A DNA stretch of 64,000 nucleotides from Pseudisothecium myosuroides (taxonomy: Eukaryota; Streptophyta; Bryopsida; Hypnales; Lembophyllaceae): the NCBI GenBank assembly GCA_951799445.1, contig OX637288.1, forward strand, positions 34,265,288 through 34,329,287, written 5' to 3'. The notes beneath the pieces are model-generated. The model made no database searches. It saw only the letters and a list, made by a program, of their open reading frames with translations, and had not been told where the DNA came from. Positions 36,409 to 46,570 of the stretch are shown one piece after another. The translations under genes were made by a program, and so were the position numbers. Each line of letters begins with the position of its first letter. The stretch's first letter is position 1.

Positions 36409-36912
36409 ACATATCAACTACTTGGGAGTAGATTATATTAGAGACGTGTACAACTTCGTTGGCCCAAACGCTAAGGTAGAATGCGATAGGTTTTTGATGA
36501 TCCGTCATTCATTGATGTTGCCAAGCACAAACAGAATCTTTTTTACATTCTATTTGTCGACTTTCTACAACTCACGTGAAATCTTTGATGATTCAATGGG
36601 GGATCATAAGTGAGTTGCAATGAACAGATCCTGTGTTGTGCAACATGAGTTGCAGAAAAACAGCTACAAGTGTGATGCGGAAATATGCACACATGAAATT
36701 GAAATTTAACAGTATAATCTCTCTGTATAAGTCTTCTCTCGAATTGTAATTTTCAGTTTTTCACCGGTCGACAGCACCTGGCTTACGCTTTGAGCAGCAG
36801 CAATTCACTAAAAGTCTCTATAAATGGTCTACAAAATAATGAAGTCTCAATATAATACAAAGAGCTCTACCTTAACGAAAACGAAACTGTCACCACCCAC
36901 ATAACCCTCTCA
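36409..36912. other. Convergent intergenic region
   Basis: Between the bS16 stop and the F-box stop; should hold both 3' UTRs. No other feature seen. Confidence 0.5.
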
Positions 36913-38103
36913 CTATTTGGTCAATGGGGCATGACCGTCTTCACCGTCGGAAACCTCTAATTCAGAATGCCGTAGATCGCTCTTATCACGAGGGGTGTTA
37001 AACATCTCCCACCTTCTTGTGGCCAAGTTGCAGAGACACACTGCTTTCGGTTGATCAAACTCCCCACTCCGATAGTGCCAAGCAACCACAAGTACATACT
37101 CCTCACAGAAGCTTGACCATACTAAATCATCTGCACCCTTGAACCATCTATTGTACAACTCAGCTGGCATGTACATATACTCCGTCCATTCCTGAGAGTC
37201 AGCTTGGAGCTCACACACTACAACTGAGTCAAACCTTTCCCCATCGTGATGCTCAACCACAGTGAGCAGCCGGCCTTGCCATGTCCCCAAGGAACCACCA
37301 TATGTCCGGCACCCTGGAAGCTGCTCCGGCGGTTGCAATTCACTCCAAACATCCAATCGGAGATTATAAACCGCGATGATATCAGGGGCAACAGACCTGA
37401 TATACAAATTTCCATTGAAATTGGCACATGTGGTAAGGTGAGGTGGCTTCCTGCGCAAGGGTCGGGAAGGATTTCTTGTCCAGTTGTTGCTTACAGAGTC
37501 ATAGATTTGGGTGCCCAAATCCGTGTTTCCTCGTATGACCTTGAAAGTGCAGGGTGTGACGGTGGTATCCACTACCATGCCATCCCACGATAATTCCTGC
37601 TCCAGTCTGGGAAGTGGGGGGAGTAGGTACTCCTTGTTGATATGTCCATCAAAAACATAGAGCTGAAGCTCTCTGAATATCCGGTTGGAGTCGGAGCTGT
37701 AGAGCATGCCATGGAGAGCAAAAGCAGGGACAGGGGGCTTCAACGGCGCTTCCCGCTGCCCCAGTCGCTTCCAGACCCATTGTCCAGAGTGGATGTTGAA
37801 AGCCAGAAGGTTGGGCTTAGACCAACTGAAGGGCATGGAGACAAAGTAAGGCCTGGGGATGGGATCCTTGAAGCCACGACGCTCATTGGCAATGAGGTTC
37901 CAGCGCTTGCACACCCTACGCAGCAAGAAGAACGGTTGGAGTGGTAGCTTCTCATACACCATCTCCAAGTCTATGTGGTTCTGCAAGTCTCCCCAAAGAT
38001 TCTCATCCATCTCGCTATCCTTACCCTGCAACTCGTTTTCTGAAGCCACGGTATCGATACTCTGAAGTTCTTTGCCCTTCAATTTGAACTTGTTCAAAGT
38101 CAT
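36913..38103 (-). CDS. F-box protein with kelch-like C-terminal region
   Basis: Substrate receptor of an SCF ubiquitin ligase by family. From the ATG at 38103 the frame gives 396 residues in one exon. An F-box-like segment (LEMVYEKLPLQPFFLLRRVCKRWNLI in pieces: leucines, then R-V-C-K-R-W) starts about residue 45. The rest reads as a beta-propeller-like region with W-rich blades (YDSVSNNWTRNP, YNLRLDVWSELQPP, TRRWEMFNTP). The open frame continues upstream to 38286, but TTTTTTTACAG at about 38127 looks like an intron acceptor, so an upstream exon is possible. An LQSIDT motif appears twice near the start. Closest plant group is the F-box/kelch family; the substrate is unknown. Confidence 0.85.
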   Translation of the reverse strand: MTLNKFKLKGKELQSIDTVASENELQGKDSEMDENLWGDLQNHIDLEMVYEKLPLQPFFLLRRVCKRWNLIANERRGFKDPIPRPYFVSMPFSWSKPNLLAFNIHSGQWVWKRLGQREAPLKPPVPAFALHGMLYSSDSNRIFRELQLYVFDGHINKEYLLPPLPRLEQELSWDGMVVDTTVTPCTFKVIRGNTDLGTQIYDSVSNNWTRNPSRPLRRKPPHLTTCANFNGNLYIRSVAPDIIAVYNLRLDVWSELQPPEQLPGCRTYGGSLGTWQGRLLTVVEHHDGERFDSVVVCELQADSQEWTEYMYMPAELYNRWFKGADDLVWSSFCEEYVLVVAWHYRSGEFDQPKAVCLCNLATRRWEMFNTPRDKSDLRHSELEVSDGEDGHAPLTK

Positions 38104-39308
38104 AGTGTCAATACTCTGGAGGTCCTGTAAAAAAATAAGCAACCACCATCCTTCAGATTGCAAACACCAGAAAAAAAAGCAGATTAATTGTGCCCTCTTT
38201 TCCTTTAAGTCATCTTTCGCAACCTGTTGTACCAACGTACAGGTGAGAACTGAGTGGAATACCAATACTTGGAGTACCATATACATAGATTAAATGTGAT
38301 CACCGCAAACAACTAGTAGAACTACCCCCAACAGACTCTTCATTCACGATGGTCTTCAGACCAGCGTTATTATTATGATCACCGCAATGTTTTCTATTTT
38401 CTTAGAGATCATAGTGATTTCCGAGATTTAGGTCATAGCTCAAAAAACAAAAAAGATGCAACGTGCCGCGGTGCTCTTTTCCCAAAAGCTAAACAGATAC
38501 TTCAATTCCGTTAAGATTCCTAAAACTGACGTTGAAGTTGAAGTAGAATAATTCGATTACATAACTCAGTCCTACTCTTCTAAGAACCAGACCATCAATT
38601 CTCAAACGTACTGCAAAAATGCGAAAATTGAAATATATGGAAATACCATCAGAACACGAACTAAACCTGATACCATTGAAATTCCCACAAAAGTGACCGA
38701 GGACCTAATTTATTGTTTACGTGGATCAAAAATCTTGAACAAATATTTCAAAGCTCTTAAGAAATACTCAGAATTGTTCTAAACCCTCCCCGCAAAGTTA
38801 CCGTATTCAAGCTTTTCCAATACAGATAATTTGATACGCGATTTCTACATGAAAAATTCCAGAAGAACAAATCAATTGAGGTGATTCGAGATCCATCTCG
38901 CTCTCCGCTTCAACCCTCACCAAAAAACTCTAAAATCTCAAAAAATACCGACTTCCTAAACCATTCCCCAACATTGGAAGGTCCGCCAGACTTACTTATG
39001 CAGCTGACGAAAAATGCGCAATTCGCAGGAATCAAACGAATACACGAGAAAATTGAATCCAACAGCATCTCCAAGCGCAGCTCCGATCGCGCTTCCTGCA
39101 GACAATTGAGCTCATGAAACAGTTGCAAAAGCGTCGCAGGCCTTGTTTCGCAGCAGGAACACTGTTGGACTCTTTCCTCTTCGGGAACTGAATGCCACCC
39201 TAGCTACTATCGAAACGTGGATGACTGACTGAGACCATTCATCCGTAATCCACGATGAACGACATTCGTCGATAATAGATGTTTTGTTTCATTCATCCGC
39301 GCTAAGTC
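38104..39308. other. 5' region of the F-box gene and divergent spacer
   Basis: Likely holds the F-box promoter, an intron or 5' UTR, and the spacer to the divergent bS16 gene. No other coding segment recognised. Confidence 0.45.
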
Positions 39309-39326
39309 TTAGGGTTTTTAGGGTTT
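39309..39326 (+). promoter_or_regulatory. Two adjacent telo-boxes upstream of bS16
   Basis: TTAGGGTTT occurs twice back to back (39309-39317, 39318-39326), about 140 bp before the bS16 start. Telo-boxes are common in promoters of plant ribosomal-protein genes, so a role in co-ordinated expression is a reasonable inference. Confidence 0.65.
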
Positions 39327-39463
39327 TGGGTTTCGGAGAAACACAAATTGGAGGTCCATGGCTATGGCGGACATGGAGTAGGGGACCTGATTAAATATAC
39401 ACGAATCTGTTTGAGTAGTTGTGGAAGGGAATCTTGATAGCAGGAATTCGGGAATTGGCAGCG

Positions 39464-40263
39464 ATGGGGGTGGTTCGACTCAGACTTGCTCGCTTCGGCC
39501 GCAAGAATCTGCCATTCTACCGTATTTTTGTTGCTGATAGTCGCTCTCCCCGTGACGGGAAGCATCTCGAAGTCGTCGGTCACTACAATCCGTTGCCTGG
39601 TGAGATGTTTTTTCTACGTTTGTCGATTTGATTAGCGGGGCTTTGAAGCGAATTGGGGGATGCTAAGCTTGTTTTTTGCTTGGTGAGGGTTTTCTTATGC
39701 TTTCGTTGTCTCTTGGGGTGATCTGTGTTCGCCGTCGATGCTATTTCCATTCGTTCATCTAGAGCTTGGTTGGCGGTCTCTTTGCCATGAGAGGATGTTG
39801 CTTGGTATCGTTCTTCTGCTTTCCGCGATGTCAACCTTTATTCCGATAAGGAGCCATGTGATGCATAATCAATGTGTGATCTTTCCTGTTTCACAAGCCG
39901 GGATCAAGGCATTTAGGCTTTAGGTTTTAGGGTTGGTTCGAGGCTGAAGTGCTTTGCTCCCGTGCAGGCAAGGATGGAATGAAGCGCATTGGTGTCAACA
40001 GCGATCGAATAAAGTAAGCAGTGCTCTTCGTTGCTATCACATTTGCAACGCTTGACCTCGAAATGCTTTCACATTCTGAAGAATTTGCATCTTCTCAATT
40101 TGATACACGATAACTTACGTGTTATTAATCTCCTGCTGTTGGCAGGTACTGGTTGTCAGTCGGAGCTCAACCATCAGACACAGTAAGAAGACTGCTCAGC
40201 AAAGCAGGAATCTTACCGGCTCCTCCAATTCCTCACATGCCTAAAAAGGGTCCCAACCCTTGA
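39464..40263 (+). CDS. RPS16: Ribosomal protein bS16, second nuclear copy, no N-terminal extension
   Basis: Three exons: 39464-39599, 39968-40013, 40146-40263, about 99 residues. It starts directly with [20 protein letters not shown], as in bacteria, and contains [35 protein letters not shown] and a short basic tail. The middle exon is 46 bp, the same as exon 3 of the copy at 34966, and the intron phases agree, so the two are paralogues separated by the F-box gene. Absence of a plastid transit peptide suggests the mitochondrial ribosome; plant S16 can be targeted through its own N-terminus. An upstream in-frame stop near 39380 supports this start. Confidence 0.92.
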
Positions 40264-40689
40264 CTTCGAGAAAACTCTTGGAGCTTAGGGTGGCCGGGGC
40301 TTGAGTTTATTTCAATTCTCTAGTCAGATATATTGTAGGAATCTGTGTTGCACACTTTATTGATCATACATGAGCTTTATCAAAGATACATTTGCAATCC
40401 TAATGCAGTAAATTTTGCCAAAGTGTGTTGCATCTGGTAGCGGAGGTATTTTCCGGCACTGTCTGAGGATACCCTACCGGTACTGACATTGGAAGCTCTT
40501 CTGGTGGCGAATTAATGTTCATCTCCTGCAGAACTTGGACCTCCTCGGTGTGTACCCAAGTAACTGTAACACTTGTGCTAAAATCCAGAGGTGCATGCCC
40601 TAGCCCTCTAAATACGCAAGGGTCAAATATTGAAGTCACAGCCGCCTTACTCTGAAACATCCAAACTCTAGCCGAGTGTATCCGAACTT

Positions 40690-41757
40690 TCATTGCATTG
40701 TTTTCAAAGATTCGTTGGATGTTGTACACTCGTCTTTTTCATCATAGTCATCTTCCAGAATAATTTCATTAGGATCCATTGAAATTGTGTGTAGTCAGTG
40801 TAGTCACAATGTAGTCACTGCTTCTGGTTGCCCTACAGATGTTGGCGACTCTTGATTTAACAGACAAGGAAGGTCCGACAACTTTAGGAATGCATGGTTT
40901 GTGGATTCCGCACTTGACTATTTGGCAATTGATCAACCCTGCATTGCGACTGATTTGCTCCATATGGTGGTACAGTCTGGGTGAAGTGTACAGGAATAGT
41001 TGATCCCTTTTTAGCTAGTTTGCCCTGAATCCACTGCCTCTTTTGTAGGTCTATGTTAACATGTTCTTGTTGAACAGGGCTTTGCGTGAAGGGCAGATGG
41101 GGTGATATGCCCGAGTAATGGTTAGCCAACCCTCATCATAAGTAAATTCAAGAGGACAAGCAGTCGGACATGTACTGTCAAAACACCTCGAACCAATTCC
41201 GACGAGGGAGGCACTTATCAAGAGCTAACAACTTTGTTACTTGATTGTTAGGATGATGAACCGTGGCAGCAAATTTTGTCTGTAGAAGTGCGGAAAACCA
41301 ATACGCAGGTTTTAATTTGTGAAGGAGAGTCTTGTTAGGAATGCTTCATAAAGTATCGTCAGCGATCTCTTCTCGAAAATGACGTTTACGGCTCAGAAGC
41401 TGCTCAACTTGTTGAGTTACATGTTTTGCAATGCCTTGAGGCCAGTCTTGTGACACAAAATTGCCAACTTCTCCATGTCATTGCAAAAGCTTGTTCACTT
41501 TGTATTCGCGCACACGGTAATCCAAGCGGACGTCATTGAAGTCATCTGGAACACGTTCAAAATGACCTTGTACTAATCACTGGTATGTCCGTGACGATCC
41601 TGCAGTACGAGTGCCGCCTAATCCTACCACTCCAGCAATACCCATGAAAGAGATATTTGGTGCCACAAACCCACCGTAGCCTGAGTGTACTAACCACAGA
41701 CAATTTGATGCTTCATGGATTCCACCTATGAATATGGTGGGAAAAAGGTGCGCGCTT
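40690..41757 (-). pseudogene. DBR1: Lariat debranching enzyme (DBR1) pseudogene, 5'-truncated, intronless
   Basis: Fragments on the minus strand read in DBR1 order: [12 protein letters not shown], a [16 protein letters not shown] block, VREYKVNKLLQ, SQDWPQGI, LLHKLKPAYWFSALLQTKFA, TKLLALDKCLPRR, YDEGWLTITRAYHP, NIDLQKRQWIQGKLAKKGS, TQTVPPY and an acidic NEIILEDDYDEKDE tail. Stops and frame changes separate them. The metallophosphoesterase motif GNHE reads GIHE, losing a metal-ligand Asn. The first part of the enzyme (about 90 residues, including the first metal motif) is missing, and the fragments run on without intron-sized gaps, suggesting an old retrocopy. Confidence 0.85.
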
Positions 41758-43397
41758 TAATACAAAATAGTACTTCCAGAAGCTATTCATGGTGTAGAAC
41801 TTTGGAAGATAGTGTAAAAGTTGCAAATGAATCAAGGAAAGATTAGAAGGTGGGAGGTTGCAATAGATACAAAGTCTCATACATTAGCTAAGGATAGACT
41901 TTACAGAGAAGGAAGACTCTCTATGCAACTATCTTGCCTTTTGTGTATGTTTAGATCTACACAACAAAGACTTGGAATTCAATAGATTGAATGAAAAGTT
42001 CAATGTCTTTTGGTCTTTGACCCAATCAACTTCAAATTGCTATAAATAAATAAAAATCAATTTTCAGAATTTTTTTGATGTGCAAAGTGGATAATAAACT
42101 AGACTTCTTACACTTCATTTCATAAGGTAACTCAGAAAATAAAAGAAATGATCTTCAACCCTAAAATCAAGTCTAAAGTAAAGGGGACAAGTGATTGCTT
42201 GAGGGACACATGAAAAAACTAGTATTATGGGATGGAGGGAGTATTACAAAATCCAATACATGAATATACTAATTTATCAAAATCACACTATTTCAACTTG
42301 AGCATATTGAAATATTACTGCAATGCACTAATTTCCACAAACTGAAATTATTTGGTGACACACATTTTGCGGCCTCACTAACTATGGCAATATCATAACA
42401 ATACAGTTTCTAGTCTTTTACATCCACCCTGTAGGAGTACTAACGTTCTCATGAACTTTCGGGCATCAAGAGAAACATTCGAAGAACGAACCTGAATAAA
42501 TTCGAGGAGGAAGGCAACAGTAAGACTGGTAAACAAAATGGGGTCAAGAAACTGAAAACATAACCCCCTTCTTGTTGCTCATTGTGTAAATGCCTTCAGG
42601 CCCGGACAACACCACGGCTATTGTTAAGAGAAGCGCTTGTGACACGATAAGTCCTGCGAAATCCAATTCCCAGAATGAAATTAGCGAAAACGAAATATCA
42701 GAACCGTAGTCTCATTCAGCCGTTCTTACAACCGCCCCAGAGCGAGAGTGTCTTCCAAGGCCGTGGCTGCGCTCAAGACTGGCCGCGAAGACTAACATCA
42801 TCATGCTAAGAATCAAAATCCCCAACAGTCCTGATTTTGAGCAAATTGACTCAAATTCCCCTAAAACCAATCAAATCGAGATCAATGAGAAAAAATTTGA
42901 ACCCTGATCAATAAGCTGGATAACGAGATAAAACTGCGTCTCATAACCCCAACCCAACATTCAAATTAGCAGAAAAATCAAAGTTCATCTCCTGGACGCA
43001 CATCCCGAATATTACTGTCGGGCTCCCATGTCCTAAAAATTTAATTCATAATCCTACAACTACGATAATCGGCACAGCAATCATGAACCTGACCTCGATC
43101 GGCAACACCATTACAACCGAGCTCAAAACCCTAAACCATGAATCGATTTCAAATTACCAATAATACTAGCAATGAAGGCACATAATCCAACCCTAAATTC
43201 CGCAAATCCACATTTCAAAATCCGACACAGTGATCGCAAGCCTTCCTCAAAGATTCCCACCTCCCACTCGGCAAGAGAGGGCTGCAAATCTACCAGATTA
43301 TTGAACCTCCAGGTTCCGCATCAAAGTTTGAAAAATCATCGATTAATTGATACGATATCCTTATTCATAATTCTCTGACATTGCAGGTTGTTGTTAC
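41758..43397. other. Intergenic, with repeat fragments
   Basis: Holds the dispersed repeat at 42265-42400 and a Stowaway/mariner-type right terminus at 42222-42243 (TATTATGGGATGGAGGGAGTA). 42480-43390 is less AT-rich but no gene was recognised. Confidence 0.45.
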
Positions 43398-44331
43398 TTA
43401 ACCCCTAAAGGACCGAGGCCTTTTTTCTGCCAAAAAACACTCAAAACTACCATATCTGTAGCAAAGAGTAAAAAATTTGAAAAATGTTTTTTTTTCACAT
43501 CTAACGTAGGATCTTACACCTAACTAGTATGAGAGTGTGTGTAAAAAATTTCAGAATTTTTGACCGAACGGATTGCAAGATATCTGCGTTTAAAGTGAAA
43601 AAAACAACTTTTTCAGAACATTGCGGGACTAGATGTTTTTACTTTGAACATTTTTAACTTAAAATTTTTGCACTACAGAGTTTTGAGCTTTAAATCTTTA
43701 TAGTGGAGAATTGAGTTGAGAGTCTAGGAAAAAAAAAAATTCAAAAAAACTTAATTATCATTCTTAAAAAAATTGTTAAATAGAAGTAGGTACGAGATAG
43801 AAGGAAAATCTAAAATATTAATATATTTTAGATGGAATTTAAATGCACTAATCCAAATGGTGAGATTGTTCTAGCAAGTAAATCAAACCATGTAAGAAAA
43901 AAAAATTGAAAATTGAAAAAATTGCATTCAAAATTGAATCCTACAAATTATTATTTTCAAGAAGATGCTCTAATTGCCCGAAAAACAAGAATGTTCATAA
44001 CTTTCTCATAACAAATCCAAATGAAATGAATCAAAGCTTTCCAAATAGACAAAAAATATAATCTATGCTAAAAAAAATATTAAAAAAAAATTCAAATTTT
44101 TGTCCATTTTTTTTTGTTGCCCGGGCTGCCCCCCGTCCCTTGTTTTGAGCTTATTTGGTCATAATTTTTGTTCCCGGGCACTGATTGCAAAAAAATTATA
44201 TTCCCACAAAGCTAATCAATTTTTCTACCTCCAAAAAAAGTTTCAAAAAATTAGGAGAATATTTCAGCCCGTAGATACCTGCCCGAAAACGCATTCGTCT
44301 CCCGAAGGGACAACGGTCCTTTAGGGGTTAA
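43398..44331. mobile_element. TTAA-bounded element with perfect terminal repeats
   Basis: Left end TTAACCCCTAAAGGACCG and right end CGGTCCTTTAGGGGTTAA are exact inverses over 18 bases including TTAA. Length 934 bp, AT-rich, no transposase frame. A second copy of the same subfamily starts at 63114 and runs off the window. The clearest intact member of the TTAA set. Confidence 0.85.
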
Positions 44332-44614
44332 GTAAGAATCATCCAATTTCGTAGATTCTTGAGCACTAACTATGGTCTTTTATAATGTAAGGAAATATGA
44401 GCAAATACATAACATTGCTCAAAAGAATTTAATGAACTACCTCACTTGCATCAAAAGGCATTCATTACTTGTTTTGTAAATTGAGAAGACAAGTTCTTTA
44501 TATGCATATGGGGTGGTAGGAAGTAGAACAAATAATGTGGATATGAGTAAATTGGAATCAGTAAGAGTTCAACCGCTAATAGTTAAGTCAAGAGTAGAAA
44601 TTGCATTTGAAGTA

Positions 44615-44970
44615 GAATTTTAGACCTCATTTAATCATAGTAGTATCAATTTTTCCAAAAACATTTGAATTAAAGAAAGTTGAAAAATCAAGTTAAAACT
44701 CATCTCCAAAAATCCATTTGACAATTCAAGCCTCCAATAAAAAGTTATGAACAAATTTCAGAAAGGGGTTTGAAGGGACATTTTTTTGGACATTTCAACC
44801 ATCCTCTTGGAATTTTGTCCAAAACTTTTGATTGGAGGCTTGAAATATCAAAAGAATTTTTAAAGATGAAATTTATATTGATTTCCCAACTTCTCTTAGT
44901 TCAAAGTTTTTTGAAAAAAATTATTCTACTATGATTAAATGAGGTCTGAAATTCTACTTTTAACATAATT
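44615..44970. repeat. Imperfect foldback element, relative of 26262-26590
   Basis: Left arm TAGAATTTTAGACCTCATTT, AAGCCTCCAAT; right arm ATTGGAGGCTTGAAAT, AAATGAGGTCTGAAATTCTA. Arms about 165 bp, mismatches scattered. The outer flanks also resemble those of the 26262 copy. Confidence 0.65.
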
Positions 44971-45406
44971 CCTGCGTTTTGACAATGAGCGGTCAAGCTC
45001 TCATCTTCACTTATCCCATATTCTTTGAGGGTTCATGATAGCAAATGGATTTTCTTATAAAAATGACGTCTCATCCTTCATTCCCACAAATGTCAATGCA
45101 ACATTCTCTTCAATTTGCCATTACATTTTTTTTAAATGGCAAATGGTGAAATGACATTCGTATTGCTGTTTATTTTATTCTCCATGATGTGGATGAGGAT
45201 TTGGAGAGGAACATGTAACCTTAGTGATGACTATTGAATGTTAGGCCACAGGTCTCAATGACTCATAACTTAAGATGACTTTAATTATGTTGAACCAATT
45301 CCAAACCAACATAAAAAAAAGTTCGTTAAACCTGCACTTTATTGTCTTTGTCAGAGGTATTATGATTTTATAACTACTATTATCAAACACCAAGTGTGCA
45401 CATACC

Positions 45407-46408
45407 TTAACCCTTAAACGACGAAGAGCCTGTCCTGTGGCCAATGGATGACAGAGAATCCAAATGTATAGGACAGAATTGCAACTATTCATCCTCAAAA
45501 TTTGTTGTAGAAAGGAGAGATCTTCTAAAGTAGCTTGACTACTAATGAGTGCTTTTGCAATTTTTTAAGCCAATGATTCACACGGTAATGCAAAAGGATG
45601 ATTTTGAGGGTCACCCCTTTGTCCTTTAACCCTGGAATGCCGGACTGAAAACCGTGGAGGGAAACTCAGAAAACGACCTAACGCCGTGAAGCAACAACAA
45701 TTTGAATTTCCCAAGTTGTTTTTGCGACTCTGGTGCAGAAGGAATGTAGGGTTACAAAATTGAGGAGCACAAGATTCCCGAAAGCAGGAGAAACGAAGAA
45801 GAATAGCTTGGCTCATGATTTCCTGGCCAAATTTCTGATACGGTGTCTGTTTTTTGGAAGTAGGGCAGGTACCAAATAATTCCCCCCAAAAACACACATT
45901 GATTGGCACGGAAATTCAATAGTACGATTTAGAAATTCCAGGAAGAAAGTATCCCTTACATGAGACATGCTTCACGAATTGCACAAGCATCTCGACACAT
46001 CAGAGCTTGCATTTCATTCGAAAGCCACAGAAGCCTGAGTCCCACCACCCAAAACTGCCCAGCCGATGGCTTTGCAGCGTGCCCGAACCTAATTTTAGAG
46101 AATTCTTTGAAAAGTTTCTGCAGTTGGTTGCTTTTCTTCTTCCGACAAATTTTTGAACAGTGCATCTGGTCAGGTAGCTTGACCGAAAGTTAGGAGCTTC
46201 CCATACCGTTCAATTGCTGTCGACAATATTAGCTTCCGACAAACAGCTATGTGACTGCGTTCATAATGCGCGACACTTCACAAGATAGCTACGCACAACC
46301 TCCGAGTGAAATTGGATGAAAAAACCATTCTCATTTTCGTCCAGGTCACCGGATTGTCATTGAAACGCCACGAATTGGCGCCCTCGGCGTTCCAGGGTTA
46401 AGGGTTAA
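45407..46408. mobile_element. TTAA-bounded element interrupted by another
   Basis: Left end TTAACCCTTAAACGACG; the body matches the 228-bp element at 34427. Its right terminus is split: GTCCTTTAA at 45621-45629 and GGGTTAA at 46402-46408. Joined at the shared TTAA they give GTCCTTTAAGGGTTAA, the expected inverse of the left end. The element at 45626-46401 sits in between. Confidence 0.85.
45626..46401. mobile_element. Nested TTAA-bounded element
   Basis: Ends TTAACCCTGGAATGCCG and CGGCGTTCCAGGGTTAA, inverse at 16 of 17 positions, with TTAA on both sides as target duplication. 768 bp between the TTAA copies. GC-richer inside than its relatives, with open frames on the minus strand (45565-45909, 45956-46165) that show no transposase motif. 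Confidence 0.85.
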
Positions 46409-46570
46409 GAGAGGTTCTACTGTAGCAGTCCTAAGTCATTCTAAAATGTCATCATACAAGCCAGGCCAGGCAAATTTAGGGTTCGTCCCGTCGCCTCCTC
46501 CGTCGCTCGCTAAAATCTAATCTCCCGGCCTGTTCTCCAAAGCGTCCGTTTCTTCGATAGTTCGATCAGT

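Noticed and set aside
45565..46193. Open frames inside the nested TTAA element as a possible transposase
   Set aside because: None shows a DDE/DDD pattern or other transposase motif and all are under 115 codons.
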